From: an uncultured Acidimicrobiales bacterium
GTDB lineage: Bacteria; Actinomycetota; Acidimicrobiia; Acidimicrobiales; SZUA-35
Direction: 5' to 3'
Assembly (NCBI GenBank): GCA_938021675.1
Contig: CALIFY010000029.1
Coordinates: 1-40,473 of the forward strand
Length of the DNA: 40,473 nt
In this document: piece after piece, positions 38,988 through 40,473 of the stretch
Layout of the letters: the number at the start of each line of letters is the position of its first letter
Position numbering within the stretch: position 1 is the stretch's first letter
Position numbers and translations under genes: made by a program
Notes under the pieces: model-generated
What the model was told of the DNA's origin: nothing
Seen by the model: the letters and a program-made list of their open reading frames with translations, nothing else
Databases searched by the model: none

Positions 38988-40082
38988 GTGGCTGGTAACG
39001 CTCCTGCGGGAGATCCTACGTTGGACGGTGAGGTCGATCCCTGGGCTGGGGTTGTCGGCCAGCTTGAGGCCCGGTCGCGGCTCGCCAGTGCGGCTACCGC
39101 TCCCGTTCACGCCTACCTCCTGCTCGGGAGCCGGGGCAGTGGATCCTTCCCGGCCGCGCTGGGGTTCGCCGGGTTGGTGTTGTCCGGCGCTGAAGTAGAC
39201 GACGTCGCTCGCCGGCGGACGATGACCTTGGCAGCCGACGGCAAACATCCTGACGTAGTCGTCGTCGAAGCGGAGGGGGCAGCGTTGCGGGTCTCCGAAG
39301 CCGAGGAGATCATTCGGGCCGGTTTGCGGACACCGGTGGAAGGTCGTCGGAAAGTTATTGTGGTGCGCGGGGTGGAGGCAATCGAGGAGGCGGCGATCGG
39401 CAAGCTGCTAAAGGTGGTGGAGGAGCCGCCGCCATCTGCGGTGTTTGTTCTTCTGGCTGAGGAAGTGCCGCCGGAGATCGTAACCATCGCCAGCCGGTGT
39501 GTCACCATCGAATTCGGGCCGGTTTCAGCCTCTGATCTCGAAGTCGGTTTGGTTTCCGAAGGGGTCGACCCCGAACGGGCGGCGATGGCGGCCGGAGCCG
39601 CCGGGGGTGACGCCGAGCGGGCGCGGTTGTTGGCTACCGACGATGCCTTGGCCGATCGGGCCGAGTTGTGGCGACGAATCCCCTCTGAACTCGACGGTCA
39701 CGGCCATACGGTGGCCGAAGCGGTAGATCGTGTCCGAGACGGCATGGATGGTGCTCAGGGGCCTCTGGAAGCGAGACAGAAGGCCGAGCTCGATCAACTG
39801 GAGGCCAGGGTAGAACAGCTCGGCGAGCGCGGTTCTGGCCGGGCCGACCTGGTGGCTCGACACAAACGTGAAGTCCGTCGGTTGCGGTCTGACGAGTTGC
39901 GGTTCGGGTTGGCGACGTTGTCTCGTGTCTACCGGGATCGCCTGATCGAGGCCGAGTCGGACGGGGCACGCGATGCACTATCGGCCATTCACGCCGCTGC
40001 CGAACGTCTCAACCGAAACCCAAACGAAGCCCTCCTGCTGCAAGATCTCTTCTTGCGACTCTCGCCAAAACCCCTGGATTGA
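38988..40082 (+). CDS. holB: DNA polymerase III delta' subunit
   Basis: The 364-residue protein is the clamp-loader delta' subunit, a AAA+ family member that helps load the beta clamp onto DNA. The N-terminal AAA+ domain (about 8–165) shows HAYLLLGSRGSGSFPAAL, a degenerate P-loop expected for the non-hydrolysing delta', then RKVIVVRGVEAIEEAAIGKLLKVVEEPPPSAVFVLLAEE and IASRCVTIEF, the sensor and SRC-like motif of clamp-loader subunits. The four zinc cysteines seen in many delta'/gamma proteins are missing. The rest is helical with a coiled-coil-prone region about residues 255–300. GTG 38988 lies 11 bp after the tmk stop; the longer frame overlapping tmk is rejected. It ends the operon, about 110 bp before a tRNA gene. 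Confidence 0.85.
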   Translation: MAGNAPAGDPTLDGEVDPWAGVVGQLEARSRLASAATAPVHAYLLLGSRGSGSFPAALGFAGLVLSGAEVDDVARRRTMTLAADGKHPDVVVVEAEGAALRVSEAEEIIRAGLRTPVEGRRKVIVVRGVEAIEEAAIGKLLKVVEEPPPSAVFVLLAEEVPPEIVTIASRCVTIEFGPVSASDLEVGLVSEGVDPERAAMAAGAAGGDAERARLLATDDALADRAELWRRIPSELDGHGHTVAEAVDRVRDGMDGAQGPLEARQKAELDQLEARVEQLGERGSGRADLVARHKREVRRLRSDELRFGLATLSRVYRDRLIEAESDGARDALSAIHAAAERLNRNPNEALLLQDLFLRLSPKPLD

Positions 40083-40192
40083 GGGCATCGGCGATGGCTA
40101 GAGCCGTCGGCGTTCGACCGCACGGGGCCGAACGCCAACCCACGCTCGAATACGGTCGGCCTGTCGTTTGAAGCCGCTACGCTAGACGCCTT

Positions 40193-40268
<76 letters not shown>

Positions 40269-40350
40269 CTCCTGACCAGGGAAAACGCAGCCGGAGGGGC
40301 GACGGGCAAGCCCAAAACGGGGCTGAGTCCCGAAGAGGTCCCGAAGAAGC

Positions 40351-40473
40351 TCATTTGAGATCATCGTTTGAGGCGTGGTCTTGGCTAAGGAAGTCCTCCA
40401 TTGCCCGTGCAATGTTCCGGTCGGTTTCGGAGACTTTGCCGGTGTAATGCTTCCCAGCCACACCCGGATCGTG
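40351..40473 (-). CDS. C-terminal end of a tyrosine recombinase (integrase), partial
   Basis: The frame is open from the right edge of the window to a TGA at 40353–40351 and encodes the last 40 residues of a protein beginning HDPGVAGKHYTGKVSE. The H-x8-Y spacing (His, then Tyr in KHYTG) equals the last catalytic box of tyrosine recombinases (GHxxxxxTxxxY, with the Tyr as nucleophile), followed by the usual helical tail (RNIARAMEDFL). It reads toward tRNA-Thr, which ends 82 bp away, a common layout where an integrative element uses the tRNA 3' end as attachment site. Only 123 bp are visible, so the identification rests on this motif and the context. Confidence 0.6.
   Translation of the reverse strand, partial: HDPGVAGKHYTGKVSETDRNIARAMEDFLSQDHASNDDLK

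Overview
The window looks like chromosomal DNA of a high-GC Gram-positive bacterium of the Actinobacteria, plausibly a free-living member of the Acidimicrobiia or a relative. The taxon is inferred from the topA–tmk–holB block, the helicase/Tad-pilus neighbourhood, the many Cys-lipobox lipoproteins, GTG/TTG starts and the high GC content. No rRNA is present to confirm it. The first ~1.1 kb is more AT-rich and gene-poor than the rest.

Layout. 0.4–1.1 kb: a small secreted orphan. 1.4–4.9 kb: a probable metal-handling operon of a His/Asp-rich lipoprotein (DUF2796, ZrgA-like), a LolD-like ATPase, an FtsX/MacB-type permease and a DUF3299 lipoprotein. 5.1–7.3 kb: a coupled pair, a DUF1611 (DgcN-type) protein and an alanine/ornithine-racemase-like PLP enzyme, suggesting D-amino-acid metabolism. 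7.5–9.2 kb: three small exported proteins. 9.3–11.0 kb (minus): queC-queE-queD, a tightly coupled 7-deazaguanine operon. 11.2–14.7 kb (minus): an ECF sigma factor, a membrane anti-sigma-like protein and a large exported discoidin-domain protein. 14.9–17.0 kb: an acyltransferase and nagA. 17.0–18.9 kb (minus): an exported copper-radical oxidase with all active-site residues. 19.1–25.0 kb: an HExxH lipoprotein, an amphi-Trp protein, a nucleoside hydrolase, a GlsB-type stress membrane protein behind a SigB/SigF-like promoter, an SDR enzyme and an exported astacin protease. 25.4–28.6 kb: a compact Tad pilus locus with fused TadB/TadC. 28.7–32.4 kb: an MrfA-like helicase diverging from a photolyase-like protein across a perfect 14-bp palindrome. 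32.5–34.5 kb: an RsbW-like kinase and nhaA. 34.6–40.1 kb: topA–tmk–holB. 40.2–40.5 kb: tRNA-Thr(CGT), followed by the C-terminal end of a tyrosine recombinase reading toward it, so a tRNA-integrated element probably begins at the right edge.

The two most unusual objects are proteins. TopA (1252 aa) carries an in-frame insert of about 335 residues in its C-terminal repeat region. The insert has ~45-residue WTG-type repeats and reads as a complete beta-propeller inside a DNA topoisomerase. The photolyase-like protein at 31102–32412 has its FAD domain first and what looks like the photolyase alpha/beta domain last, the reverse of the normal order, with four cysteines spaced much like those of the [4Fe-4S] photolyases. 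The TadB–TadC fusion, the ZrgA-like operon in an actinobacterial background and the tRNA-linked integrase are also worth follow-up.
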